Shown one piece after another: positions 26,370 through 34,998 of a DNA stretch of 64,000 nucleotides. Every line of letters starts with the position of its first letter. Positions within the stretch are counted from its first letter, which is position 1. Origin of the DNA: an uncultured Bacilli bacterium (GTDB lineage: Bacteria > Bacillota_I > Bacilli_A > RF39 > UBA660). A program made the translations under genes and the position numbers. The notes under the pieces are model-generated. The model was not told the origin of the DNA, searched no databases, and saw only the letters and a list, made by a program, of their open reading frames with translations. Location: positions 1-64,000 of the forward strand of contig CAKOLK010000003.1 of NCBI GenBank assembly GCA_934096275.1, written 5' to 3'.

Positions 26370-26917
26370 ATGAATGAAAACTTAATTGGAAATGAAAATA
26401 ACATTATATTTTATGAAGATGAAGGAGGAAATTCAAAAGTAGAAGTTGTTTTAAAAGAAGATAATGTTTGGTTAAATGCTAATGCAATTGCCAATTTATT
26501 CAATGTTCAAAGGCCTGCGATTGTAAAACATATTAACAATATATATAAAGATGAAGAATTAAATAAAAATTGAACTTGTTCCATTTTGGAACAAGTTCAA
26601 TTTGAAGGAAATAGAAAAGTTTCAAGAAAAAAAGACTACTATAATTTAGACATGATTATTTCTATTGGCTTTAGAGTTAATTCCAAAACTGCAATAAAAT
26701 TTAGAACTTGGGCAAATAAAATAATAAAAGACTATATGGTGAAAGGATTTACTCTAAATGATGATAGATTTATCAAGGGTAATAGATTTGATGCAAGATA
26801 TTTTGATGAATTATTAGAACGCATAAAAGTAATTCGTACAAGTGAAAGAATGGCTTATCAAAAAATTACAGATATTTTTATTACAACTAGTGTGGACTAT
26901 GATTTATTGGAGAAAAG
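26370..26917 (+). pseudogene. RhuM-family virulence protein gene, decayed
   Basis: The reading frame matches the RhuM family: VWLNANAIANLFNVQRPAIVKHI, a broken EEL..TCS segment, then YYNLDMIISIGFRVNS and a helical end. It is broken by an in-frame TGA at 26571-26573, where family members have Ser before TCS. The same frame resumes directly after the TGA. The 3' part of the gene is missing and is replaced by a fragment of another gene near 26918. The start ATG has AAAGGATGTGAT. RhuM proteins usually sit in mobile or defence-associated accessory DNA; their function is not settled. Confidence 0.8.
26568..26603. repeat. Perfect hairpin spanning the rhuM nonsense codon
   Basis: Two arms of 16 bases (AAATTGAACTTGTTCC and its exact complement) are separated by ATTTT. 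The TGA stop of the rhuM pseudogene lies inside the left arm. Confidence 0.85.
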
Positions 26918-27286
26918 AATTTTTTTAAACATTATGGATTTAACGTTGTAGATACTATTGGAGATTATGAACTATTAGCATTACAATTTGATGATAGCAA
27001 AACTCCTAGATTCAATGATAATGCAAGAACTATGAAAATAGATAATCAAGATTTCACCATTTATTATAGCGACGAATGTCCTTATGTAAAATATGAATTA
27101 AATGAATTAACTGAATATGCAAAGAAAAACAATATAAAAATCAATTTTATAAAAATAGATTCATTAGAAAAAACAAAAAATGCACATTGTATTTTTAATA
27201 ACTGGGCTAATTTCTATAAGGGAGAATTTATATCTAATACTATATTAAATGCTAATTCATTTGAAAAAATATTTCAAAAATACTAA
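26918..27286 (+). pseudogene. 3' fragment of a YoaP-type GNAT acetyltransferase gene
   Basis: Translation in the frame of 27032 but starting near 26918 gives FFKHYGFNVVDTIGDYELLALQFDD and continues through FTIYYSDECPYVKYELNEL to NFYKGEFISNTILN. This matches the C-terminal half of Bacillus YoaP-like proteins: the end of the GNAT fold and the YoaP C-terminal domain. The N-terminal half is missing and the fragment abuts truncated rhuM. An internal ATG (27032) has no ribosome binding site, so expression is doubtful. Confidence 0.75.
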
Positions 27287-27302
27287 TTATAAGGAGTCAA
27301 AT

Positions 27303-27758
27303 ATGATAATAGAAAAAGTAAATAATATTAATGATGCTAAAAAGTGCAATGAGTTATTAACTAAATTGTTAATAAGTGAAAGTAAATACGATAAAAACTT
27401 AAGAAACGACTACATAATAACAAACTACTTTGAAAATAAATATCAAAATGAAGATAACATTCTATTAATTGCTAAACAAGAAGAAAACGTAATAGGATAC
27501 GCATACTGTAAAATAAACGAACTTCCCGGAGGCCCCGTTATATCAAAAGTAACCTTACTAGATGGAATCTTTGTCGAAGAAAAATATAGAAAGCAAAAAA
27601 TAGCAACAAAACTAATTAATGAATGCAAAAACTGGAGTACAAAAATTGGAGCAACCTACTTTGAAATAAAAGTTACAAAAGAAAATATAAATGCTTCAAA
27701 ACTATATGAACAAATAGGCTTTAAAGACTTCGAACACAAAATGAGAATAGAATTATAA
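27303..27758 (+). CDS. GNAT-family N-acetyltransferase
   Basis: The protein (151 aa) is one GNAT domain: strands around NILLIAKQEENVIGYAYCKI, the acetyl-CoA loop VEEKYRKQKIATKLI (a Q/RxxGxG/A-like turn), and the terminal NASKLYEQIGFKDFEHKM typical of the family. The substrate is unknown. The ATG at 27303 follows AAGGAGT; an in-frame upstream TTG at 27249 lies inside the yoaP fragment and was rejected. Confidence 0.85.
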   Translation: MIIEKVNNINDAKKCNELLTKLLISESKYDKNLRNDYIITNYFENKYQNEDNILLIAKQEENVIGYAYCKINELPGGPVISKVTLLDGIFVEEKYRKQKIATKLINECKNWSTKIGATYFEIKVTKENINASKLYEQIGFKDFEHKMRIEL

Positions 27759-27792
27759 GAGTAAAAACACTGTAAACTATTCATTACAAACC

Positions 27793-27821
27793 TTGTAAAA
27801 AGTATTAAAAAAGACTATACT
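27793..27821 (+). promoter_or_regulatory. Promoter of the small membrane peptide and murD
   Basis: TTGTAA (27793-27798), 17-bp spacer, TATACT (27816-27821). Confidence 0.65.
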
Positions 27822-27852
27822 AATTATATAAAAGAAATAAAGAGGTGGAACT

Positions 27853-27924
27853 ATGGTAAATACTGTGGTAATAATATTACTAATTTTATGTGCATGTGTT
27901 GGAATATATCTAATAAAATGTTAA
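27853..27924 (+). CDS. Predicted 23-aa membrane peptide upstream of murD
   Basis: An ATG behind AGAGGTGG at ideal spacing opens a 23-codon frame encoding one hydrophobic helix (VVIILLILCACVGIYLI) with a Lys-Cys end. It lies between a good promoter and murD, 14 bases before the murD start. It could be a small membrane protein in its own right or a leader peptide. I know of no named family. Confidence 0.55.
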   Translation: MVNTVVIILLILCACVGIYLIKC

Positions 27925-27938
27925 CAAGGAGTGATAAC

Positions 27939-29291
27939 ATGTTTGAAAATAAAAAAATATTAATATTAGGCTTTGCAAGAAGTGGATACGATGCTGCTAA
28001 ATACTTAATAAATAAAAATAATCAAGTAATAGTAACAGATAAAAAAGAAATAAAAGACGAAAAATATAATGAATTAAAAGAACTCGGAGTACAATTTGTA
28101 ATGAATGATTCAAAAACTGATATTTTAGATAATACATTTGATTATTTAATTAAAAGTCCTGGAGTTCCAATAGATCATCCATACGTCATAAAAGCAAAAC
28201 AACTCCATATAGAAGTCATAAATGAAGTAGAAATGGCATATCGCATAATTAGAAAAGAACATAATATAAAACTGATTGCTATAACAGGTAGCAACGGAAA
28301 AACAACAACTACAACACTCATTTATAATATGCTAAAACAGTCTCATGACAACGTCTTTCTAGCGGGAAACATTGGCTACCCATTATCAGGGTTTATAGAC
28401 AAAGTAAAAGATAATGATATAATCGTAATGGAAACATCGTGTCAACAACTAGAAAATTTAAAAGAGTTCAAACCAGATATTGCAGTAATGACTAATATCA
28501 CTGAAGCACATATCGATTTTATGAAAACATATGAACACTATAAATATGTAAAAAGCAAACTATTACAAAATCAAAAAGAAAAAGACATTGCTATTTTAAA
28601 TAATGAATCAGAAGACTTAAAAGAAGCAACAAAAGATGCTAAATCAACTAAAAAATACTTCTCATCAAAAAACATTATAAATGGATGCTATATAAAAGAT
28701 AAACAAATATATTATTATGATGAAAAAATAATAGACCTAAAAGATATTAAATTACGTGGAATGCATAATTACGAAAACATTATGGCATCTATTATGGCAG
28801 TAAAAGAATTAAACGTCACAAACGAAGACATAAATAAGGTATTAACAACCTTCATGGGAGTAGAACACCGTCTAGAATATGTTAACACAGTTAATAATAG
28901 AACATTCTATAATGACACTGAAGCAACAAATATAAAATGTACTCAAATAGCACTTTCCTCATTTGAAGAACCAACCATAATAATACTCGGAGGACTAGAA
29001 AGAGGACAAAACTTTAATGATTTACTACCATATATGAAAAATGTTAAAGCAATCCTAGCAATTGGACAATGTAGAAAAAGAGTAGTAGACTTTGCAAAAG
29101 AAAATAATAAAGAAGTATTTGAATACGAACATCTAAAAGATGCCACTTTAAAAGCCTATGAAATATCACAAGAACACGATGTAATATTACTTAGTCCTGC
29201 CAGTGCATCATGGGATCAATACAAACAGTGCGAAGATAGAGGAGCAGAATTTAAAAATATAGTCAATAACTTAATTGACAATTCAAAATAA
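27939..29291 (+). CDS. murD: UDP-N-acetylmuramoyl-L-alanine--D-glutamate ligase
   Basis: MurD adds D-glutamate to the peptidoglycan precursor in the cytoplasm. The N-terminal Rossmann part carries LGFARSGYDAAKYL, the ATP loop is AITGSNGKTTTTTLI (about 110-124), and the Mur central and C-terminal domains show NDTEATN and LSPASASWDQ. The protein is 450 aa, normal for MurD. The ATG at 27939 follows AAGGAGTGATA; the upstream in-frame ATG at 27888 lies inside the small peptide gene. It is not in the usual mra cluster. Confidence 0.95.
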   Translation: MFENKKILILGFARSGYDAAKYLINKNNQVIVTDKKEIKDEKYNELKELGVQFVMNDSKTDILDNTFDYLIKSPGVPIDHPYVIKAKQLHIEVINEVEMAYRIIRKEHNIKLIAITGSNGKTTTTTLIYNMLKQSHDNVFLAGNIGYPLSGFIDKVKDNDIIVMETSCQQLENLKEFKPDIAVMTNITEAHIDFMKTYEHYKYVKSKLLQNQKEKDIAILNNESEDLKEATKDAKSTKKYFSSKNIINGCYIKDKQIYYYDEKIIDLKDIKLRGMHNYENIMASIMAVKELNVTNEDINKVLTTFMGVEHRLEYVNTVNNRTFYNDTEATNIKCTQIALSSFEEPTIIILGGLERGQNFNDLLPYMKNVKAILAIGQCRKRVVDFAKENNKEVFEYEHLKDATLKAYEISQEHDVILLSPASASWDQYKQCEDRGAEFKNIVNNLIDNSK

Positions 29292-29331
29292 ATATGTTAA
29301 TTTAAAATAGAAAAGAAGGGAGAGGTAAAAT

Positions 29332-30072
29332 ATGCCAACTAATAACGAAGAAACAAAAGAAACTAAAAAACAAGCACCTAAAAAAACAACAAGTGCTAAA
29401 AAGACTACTAGCACAAAAACAACTACTACACCAAAGAAAACTACCACAACTAAAACAAGTACTGCTAAAAAAAGTACAACAACTAAAAAGACAACTACCA
29501 AAACTACAACAAAAAAAGATGAAACAGTAAAAAAACAAGCACCAAAAACTACTACTAAAACTTCAACTAAAAAAACAACAAGTGCTAAAAAAACTACTAC
29601 AGCACCTAAAAAAGAAGAAACAAAAAAAGAAACTCCAAAGAAAGAAAATATAAAACAAGAACCAAAAGAAGAAAAGAAAGACTTTGTTGAAGAAGCAATG
29701 GATGTAGTAGAAAACATTATGGATACTAAAGATACAACTAATAAATATAAAGAAGATGACATAGCTAAAAACACAGCAGTATCTATTATTGCATACCTTG
29801 GAATACTAAGTTTAATTCCATATTTCCTATGCAAAGATAGTAAGTTTGCAATGTTCAATGCTAAACAAGGAGTAAACCTATTTATCCTTGAAGTAATATG
29901 TTCACTTCTAGCAAACATTATTAATCTATTCACTCCATGGTGGATAGCAAGAGCAATAATTTATGTTGTATACTTAATATTCGTTCTATTATCATTAATC
30001 GGAGTTATAAACGTATTAAATGGTAAAGCAAAAGAACTACCATATGTAAGTGCATTTAAATTTATAAAATAG
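29332..30072 (+). CDS. Lys/Thr-rich protein with C-terminal DUF4870/Tic20-like membrane domain
   Basis: Residues 5-105 are low-complexity repeats of Lys, Thr, Ala and Pro (TTKKTT-like), resembling histone H1 tails. A short acidic linker follows. The last 110 residues have three membrane helices with the DUF4870-like pattern SKFAMFNAKQGVNLFIL and a GKAKELP near the end. The basic tail would face the cytoplasm and could bind nucleic acid or phospholipid; this is inference. It starts 40 bases after murD with GGGAGAGG. Confidence 0.75.
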   Translation: MPTNNEETKETKKQAPKKTTSAKKTTSTKTTTTPKKTTTTKTSTAKKSTTTKKTTTKTTTKKDETVKKQAPKTTTKTSTKKTTSAKKTTTAPKKEETKKETPKKENIKQEPKEEKKDFVEEAMDVVENIMDTKDTTNKYKEDDIAKNTAVSIIAYLGILSLIPYFLCKDSKFAMFNAKQGVNLFILEVICSLLANIINLFTPWWIARAIIYVVYLIFVLLSLIGVINVLNGKAKELPYVSAFKFIK

Positions 30073-30102
30073 ACTTTGAGTAAAAAATTCAAAGTTTTTT
30101 TT
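30073..30102 (+). terminator. Intrinsic terminator after the DUF4870-like gene
   Basis: ACTTTGA (30073-30079) pairs with TCAAAGT (30089-30095), then a run of T. Confidence 0.75.
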
Positions 30103-30108
30103 ATTTGA

Positions 30109-30137
30109 TTGTATTAAAAAAAATAATATGGTACAAT
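30109..30137 (+). promoter_or_regulatory. Promoter of the dockerin-cohesin operon
   Basis: TTGTAT (30109-30114), 17-bp spacer, extended -10 TGGTACAAT ending at 30137. Confidence 0.65.
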
Positions 30138-30165
30138 ACTTATATAAATAATAAAGGGTGATACT

Positions 30166-33003
30166 ATGAATTTTATAAAAAATAATTATAAAAAAATAAC
30201 TCCATTTATAATCATAATGTTAATAGCGATAATCTCATACTCAGTTACACAATCATCATACGCACAAACAACCACAAAAACATTTACAAGACAAGAAATA
30301 CAAGACATGATAGTATCCACTGCAACAAGTTATCTAAGAAATAATACATATTCAGACTACGATCAACATGCAATGGATGCATCATCTACCTATAATGGGT
30401 CATCAATTACAACATTCAACTGGAGAGACTTTAATATAACACCAGAAATGGTAAGCAGAACTAATAACTTTCATGATGACTGTAGTAGCTTCGTAGCACA
30501 AGTATTAATAAACTCAATAGATTATGACTTTTCAAATTACTATAACTATACATCAAATACATTCTACTTATTTAAAAACTTTACTTACACACAGTCTAAG
30601 TCATCAAAAACGACATTTATCGAAGGCTATAAAAGAACAGGAAAAAGTATTTCAACATTCTTCTTCAATAAATTAGCAAACTCTATAGCAAACGTATCTA
30701 AAGGAACAGAATACAAAAACAATACTAATTTTGTAAACTATTACTATGAATTCACTGGAAGTGAAACAACTTCTAAAAGAAACACTGTAATATCAAGTGT
30801 TAAACAAAGACTACAACCCGGAGACATTGTAGTATACAGACACACTTCATCATCAGGAAGTGCAAGCGGACACGTTATGATCTATGCCGGAGACTTCTAC
30901 GACAACAATGGAACAAAAATGACTGGATTCATTCATTCAACAGGAAAAAGCTATGACTTTACAACAGAAACACTAAATAGAGATAAATATGCAGTACAAA
31001 CAGGTACAATGACTGTAAAAATAGATGATATAATAAACGATACCAAAACAACCTCATACATGATTCTAAGACCTATAAACTATTACTGTTCATCAAAAGA
31101 TTCATGTAGTCTAACCGTACCAAACAATTCATTAGCAAGACCATCTATGAAAGATTTAAAAATAGAACAATACATATCCAAAGACAATAAAAATATATCT
31201 AAATACAATAGCGTCAATATTAATGATACACTTACATATAATTTAGATATAAAAAATATTAAAATAAACCCAATAAAAAACATTACAATAACAGCATCAA
31301 TACCAAGTAATACAACCTATGTTAGTTGTAATAACGATTGTAAATATAGTAACAATGAAATAACTTGGACACTAGGTAATAATAGTAATATAACAAACAA
31401 TACATATAGTTATACAGTAAAAGTAAATAAAGAAAAAACAATTACTAATACAGGTTTTAAAATAAAAAATCCTGATAATACAATCCTTCAAATGAGTGAA
31501 TTAAATACCAATATAAATCCAAGTATTAATAATGATCTAGATACTAATGTATTAACAAGTATAATAAAACTATCCCAAGAATTAAATAAAAATGGATATC
31601 TAACATACGGAACAAGTACAAATGATAATACTTATAAAACAGACATTACTACTATAAATGAAAATAATAAAATAACACTTTCATCAGTGGACTATATAAA
31701 GTTCTTATACTACAATGCTTATGGAATAGACTTAAGTACCATGACAAAAGATAATATAAAAACATCACTATTTAATACTCAAAGCAGTCTATACTCTAGA
31801 AAAACTACTAATAGTGATGCTATATCACAAATGCTTGTACCAGGACTATATGGAGGAAGACTACTTAAAGGAAATGATAACAACGACCGTACAAGATTTA
31901 TGGTACCAAGCGATCTTGAATTTGGAGACATAGTAACATTCTACACATCAAATGCAACTCTAATAAATATATATATATATCTAGGACAAGAAAATAACTA
32001 TCCAACATTCTTAAGAATAGCAAGTGATAACACAATCACAAAACTAACTAACACATCAGCAGAAGATTTATTCAATGCATTATATGCTAAAAATCTATTT
32101 GCAATATTTAGACCTACAAGATACTACGGAGTAACAATAACCCTACAAGACAATAATAAAAAAGATCATATAACACTAGCTAAAAATACAACTTATAGAA
32201 ATTTACCAATAATAGAAAAAAAATACACTGTAACATACGAATATAACACAACACCTGATAATGAATGCAAAGATAAAGATGTAATTGATGATGTATTCGA
32301 TGGCTGGTATAAAGACTCTACAAAAGTAGATGAAAAAACAACAATTACCGATCAAACAGCACATACACTAACAGCAAAATATACAAATAAAGAAATAACA
32401 TTACCAACTCCAACAAAACAAGGATTTAAGTTCCTAGGTTGGTATAAAGACTCAACATTACAAAATAAAGCATCAGAAACTAATAAATACACACCTGAAA
32501 GTGATATAACACTATATGCTAAATGGGAAGAAGAACAACCGGACCCATCACCAGAACCAAATCCAAATCCTCCAAAAGAATTTGACATAACATCAGATGA
32601 ATTCACTATAAAAGATGGTTATATCTACTTAAAAGAAAATAATAAAGAGTTTACAAGCTATATAAATAAATTAAAATATGATAAATCATTTAACTATAAC
32701 TTAAAACTATATGATAACAATAAAGAAATAACAAATAATATAGTATTTACAGGATCTAAACTAAAAGCAATAGACAATGACACAGTAATAAAAGAATATA
32801 TAAACATTGTAAAAGGTGATGTTAATAAAACAGGAACAGTAACAATGGCCGACGTTATGAAACTAGTAGACTATCTATTTGATAACGACACGATGACTGA
32901 AGACTATAACCTAAAAGCAGGAGACGTCAATAATACTAACACAGTAACAATGGCCGATGTTATGAAACTAGTAGACTACATTCTAGAAGGAGGAGAACTA
33001 TGA
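30166..33003 (+). CDS. Secreted NlpC/P60-like protein with InlB-type repeats and C-terminal dockerin
   Basis: A signal sequence ends near residue 33 (SYA). Residues about 40-320 are an amidase/NlpC-like domain with Cys106 (DDCSSFVA), His236 (SGHVMIYAG) and His257. A DUF11-like beta domain follows (about 325-440). A second NlpC-like copy (about 460-650) lacks the Cys and His. Two Listeria-Bacteroides (InlB B) repeats are at about 685-800 (DGWYKDS, FLGWYKDS, LYAKWEE). A dockerin with two GDVN...ADVMKLVDY halves ends the protein (about 884-945). It is probably a cell-wall hydrolase, held at the surface by the cohesin-like protein encoded by the overlapping next gene. Confidence 0.82.
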   Translation: MNFIKNNYKKITPFIIIMLIAIISYSVTQSSYAQTTTKTFTRQEIQDMIVSTATSYLRNNTYSDYDQHAMDASSTYNGSSITTFNWRDFNITPEMVSRTNNFHDDCSSFVAQVLINSIDYDFSNYYNYTSNTFYLFKNFTYTQSKSSKTTFIEGYKRTGKSISTFFFNKLANSIANVSKGTEYKNNTNFVNYYYEFTGSETTSKRNTVISSVKQRLQPGDIVVYRHTSSSGSASGHVMIYAGDFYDNNGTKMTGFIHSTGKSYDFTTETLNRDKYAVQTGTMTVKIDDIINDTKTTSYMILRPINYYCSSKDSCSLTVPNNSLARPSMKDLKIEQYISKDNKNISKYNSVNINDTLTYNLDIKNIKINPIKNITITASIPSNTTYVSCNNDCKYSNNEITWTLGNNSNITNNTYSYTVKVNKEKTITNTGFKIKNPDNTILQMSELNTNINPSINNDLDTNVLTSIIKLSQELNKNGYLTYGTSTNDNTYKTDITTINENNKITLSSVDYIKFLYYNAYGIDLSTMTKDNIKTSLFNTQSSLYSRKTTNSDAISQMLVPGLYGGRLLKGNDNNDRTRFMVPSDLEFGDIVTFYTSNATLINIYIYLGQENNYPTFLRIASDNTITKLTNTSAEDLFNALYAKNLFAIFRPTRYYGVTITLQDNNKKDHITLAKNTTYRNLPIIEKKYTVTYEYNTTPDNECKDKDVIDDVFDGWYKDSTKVDEKTTITDQTAHTLTAKYTNKEITLPTPTKQGFKFLGWYKDSTLQNKASETNKYTPESDITLYAKWEEEQPDPSPEPNPNPPKEFDITSDEFTIKDGYIYLKENNKEFTSYINKLKYDKSFNYNLKLYDNNKEITNNIVFTGSKLKAIDNDTVIKEYINIVKGDVNKTGTVTMADVMKLVDYLFDNDTMTEDYNLKAGDVNNTNTVTMADVMKLVDYILEGGEL

Positions 33004-34925
33004 TAAAAAATATAAAATACCTACTATTTTTAGGACTATTTCTAATTCCATTAAATACAAATGCTGCATCAAGTAGTGTATCACTAAGCTGTCCATCAAC
33101 TGCAAACCCAGGAAATACCATAAGTTGCAACATATCAATGAAAACAACCGGAGCAGTAGCAAATGGAATATCATTAAAATATGATTTCGCAAGTGGCTTA
33201 TCATACGATAGCTTTACCCCATCATCATCATTTACACCACTAAAAAGTACTGCAACTGGCTTTGCGCTAAATGGTTCTGGTGGAGTACCATCATCAGTAT
33301 CAATCGGAACTTTAAGAGTAAAAATATCAAACTCAGTTAACGGAGGTCAAAGTTATAAAGTAACACTTAAATCAATTGACGTATCAACATATGATTCATC
33401 CACAAATAATTATGCCGATTTATATCCGAACGATGCAACAGCACAAATAAGAATAAAATCATCAAACAACAATCTATCAAGCTTATCAGTATCAGGACAT
33501 GAAATAAACTTCAATAAAAACACAACAACATATACATTAGAAACAACATCATCAAAAGTAACAGTAAGTGCAACAAAAGAAGACTCATATGCTACTATAT
33601 CTGGTACAGGAACAAAAAGCTTATCATATGGACTAAACACAATCAAAGTAGTAGTAACATCAGAAACAGGATCAAAGAAAACATACACAATAAACATAAC
33701 AAGAAAAGATACTAGATCAGATGATGCAAAACTATCATCATTAACAGTAAGTAATGCTAATATAAACTTTACACCTAATCAAACAATATATAATACATCA
33801 GTTGGATCAAGTATATCAAAAGTACAAATATCAGCTAAAACAAACAATGATAAAGCAACATTTACAACAGGATATGGTCCAAGAACAGTAAACCTATCAT
33901 ATGGACAAAATACATTCAAACTAATAGTAAAAAGTGAAAAAGGTAACACTAGAACATATACAATAAATATAACGAGAAAAGATACTAGATCATCAAATAA
34001 CAATCTATCAAGTTTATCAGTATCAGTAGGCAAAATAAACTTCAATAAAAACACAACAACATATAACATAGACACTAAAAGTGATGTAACTAGTGCAACC
34101 ATAAGTGCAACACTTGAAGATCAAAAATCAACATTTGTGAGTGGATACGCTCCAAGAACAGTATCATTAAAAGAAGGATTCAACTCTTTCCAAATAAAAG
34201 TTAAAAATGAAAAAGGCACTATTAAAACATACACAATAAACATAACAAGAGAAGACGGAAAAAGTAGAAACAATAACCTAAAAGACTTAACACTTAGTAC
34301 TGGTAATATAACATTTGATAAAAATAATTTAAATTATAACGTAACAGTAGAATATGAAATAGAAAAACTAACAATAAATGCAACTCCTGAAGACTCTAAA
34401 GCAAAAGTTACATATCAAAAAGAAAACACCCTAAAAGTTGGAGAAAACAAAATAACAATAACAGTCGAAGCAGAAAATAAAAGTACTAAAAACTATACAA
34501 TAACAGTAACTAGAAAAGAAGAAGGAAAAAAACTATCAAACATAAGTAGTCTATCATCATTATACATTGATAACAAACAAATAACTCTAAATGAAAATCA
34601 AACAGAGTATACATACCAAACAACACAAACCGCAGCAAACGTAAAAGCAACACCTACAGATCCTAATGCAAACATCACAGTAATAGGAAACAATAGTATA
34701 AAAGATGGTAGTATAATTCAAGTAATAGTAACAGCAGAAGACCAATCAACAACAATATATAAAATAAAAATAGAAAAAAAAGAAGATAAAAACAATACTT
34801 TATTAATAATATTAATTCCAACTATAATAATAGTTATTGGTATAATAACATTTGCATTAATAACAAAAAATAAAAATAAAACAAGAGATATAGACGCAAA
34901 TCTATTAAACTTAAATAGGAAATAG
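33000..34925 (+). CDS. Membrane-anchored protein with cohesin-like domain and five cadherin-like repeats
   Basis: A signal peptide ends near residue 22 (NAA). Residues about 25-155 resemble a cohesin: SCPSTANPGNTISCNISM, LKYDFASGLSYDSF and a GTLRVKIS strand in the right order. Five cadherin-like beta-sandwich repeats follow (each about 85 aa, starting NNLSSLSVS or close and ending TYTINITRKD). A single C-terminal helix (about 600-622) and a basic tail anchor it. It overlaps the dockerin gene by 4 bases (ATGA) and has GGAGGAG. It is likely a scaffold presenting the neighbouring dockerin protein. The cohesin call is by pattern only. Confidence 0.75.
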   Translation: MIKNIKYLLFLGLFLIPLNTNAASSSVSLSCPSTANPGNTISCNISMKTTGAVANGISLKYDFASGLSYDSFTPSSSFTPLKSTATGFALNGSGGVPSSVSIGTLRVKISNSVNGGQSYKVTLKSIDVSTYDSSTNNYADLYPNDATAQIRIKSSNNNLSSLSVSGHEINFNKNTTTYTLETTSSKVTVSATKEDSYATISGTGTKSLSYGLNTIKVVVTSETGSKKTYTINITRKDTRSDDAKLSSLTVSNANINFTPNQTIYNTSVGSSISKVQISAKTNNDKATFTTGYGPRTVNLSYGQNTFKLIVKSEKGNTRTYTINITRKDTRSSNNNLSSLSVSVGKINFNKNTTTYNIDTKSDVTSATISATLEDQKSTFVSGYAPRTVSLKEGFNSFQIKVKNEKGTIKTYTINITREDGKSRNNNLKDLTLSTGNITFDKNNLNYNVTVEYEIEKLTINATPEDSKAKVTYQKENTLKVGENKITITVEAENKSTKNYTITVTRKEEGKKLSNISSLSSLYIDNKQITLNENQTEYTYQTTQTAANVKATPTDPNANITVIGNNSIKDGSIIQVIVTAEDQSTTIYKIKIEKKEDKNNTLLIILIPTIIIVIGIITFALITKNKNKTRDIDANLLNLNRK

Positions 34926-34949
34926 TAAAAATTACTATTTCCTTTTTTT
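34917..34949 (+). terminator. Intrinsic terminator of the dockerin-cohesin operon
   Basis: A perfect 12-bp stem (34917-34928 with 34932-34943) followed by seven T; it includes the stop codon. Confidence 0.85.
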
Positions 34950-34998
34950 AAAAACTATTATATAATGAATATAGACATAAGAGTAGGGTGGTTAAAAT

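Noticed and set aside
26571..26573. TGA read as Trp (Mollicutes code) in rhuM
   Set aside because: Trp is TGG throughout, TGA ends spoIIAA, spoVAD and dnaB, and RhuM relatives have Ser here.
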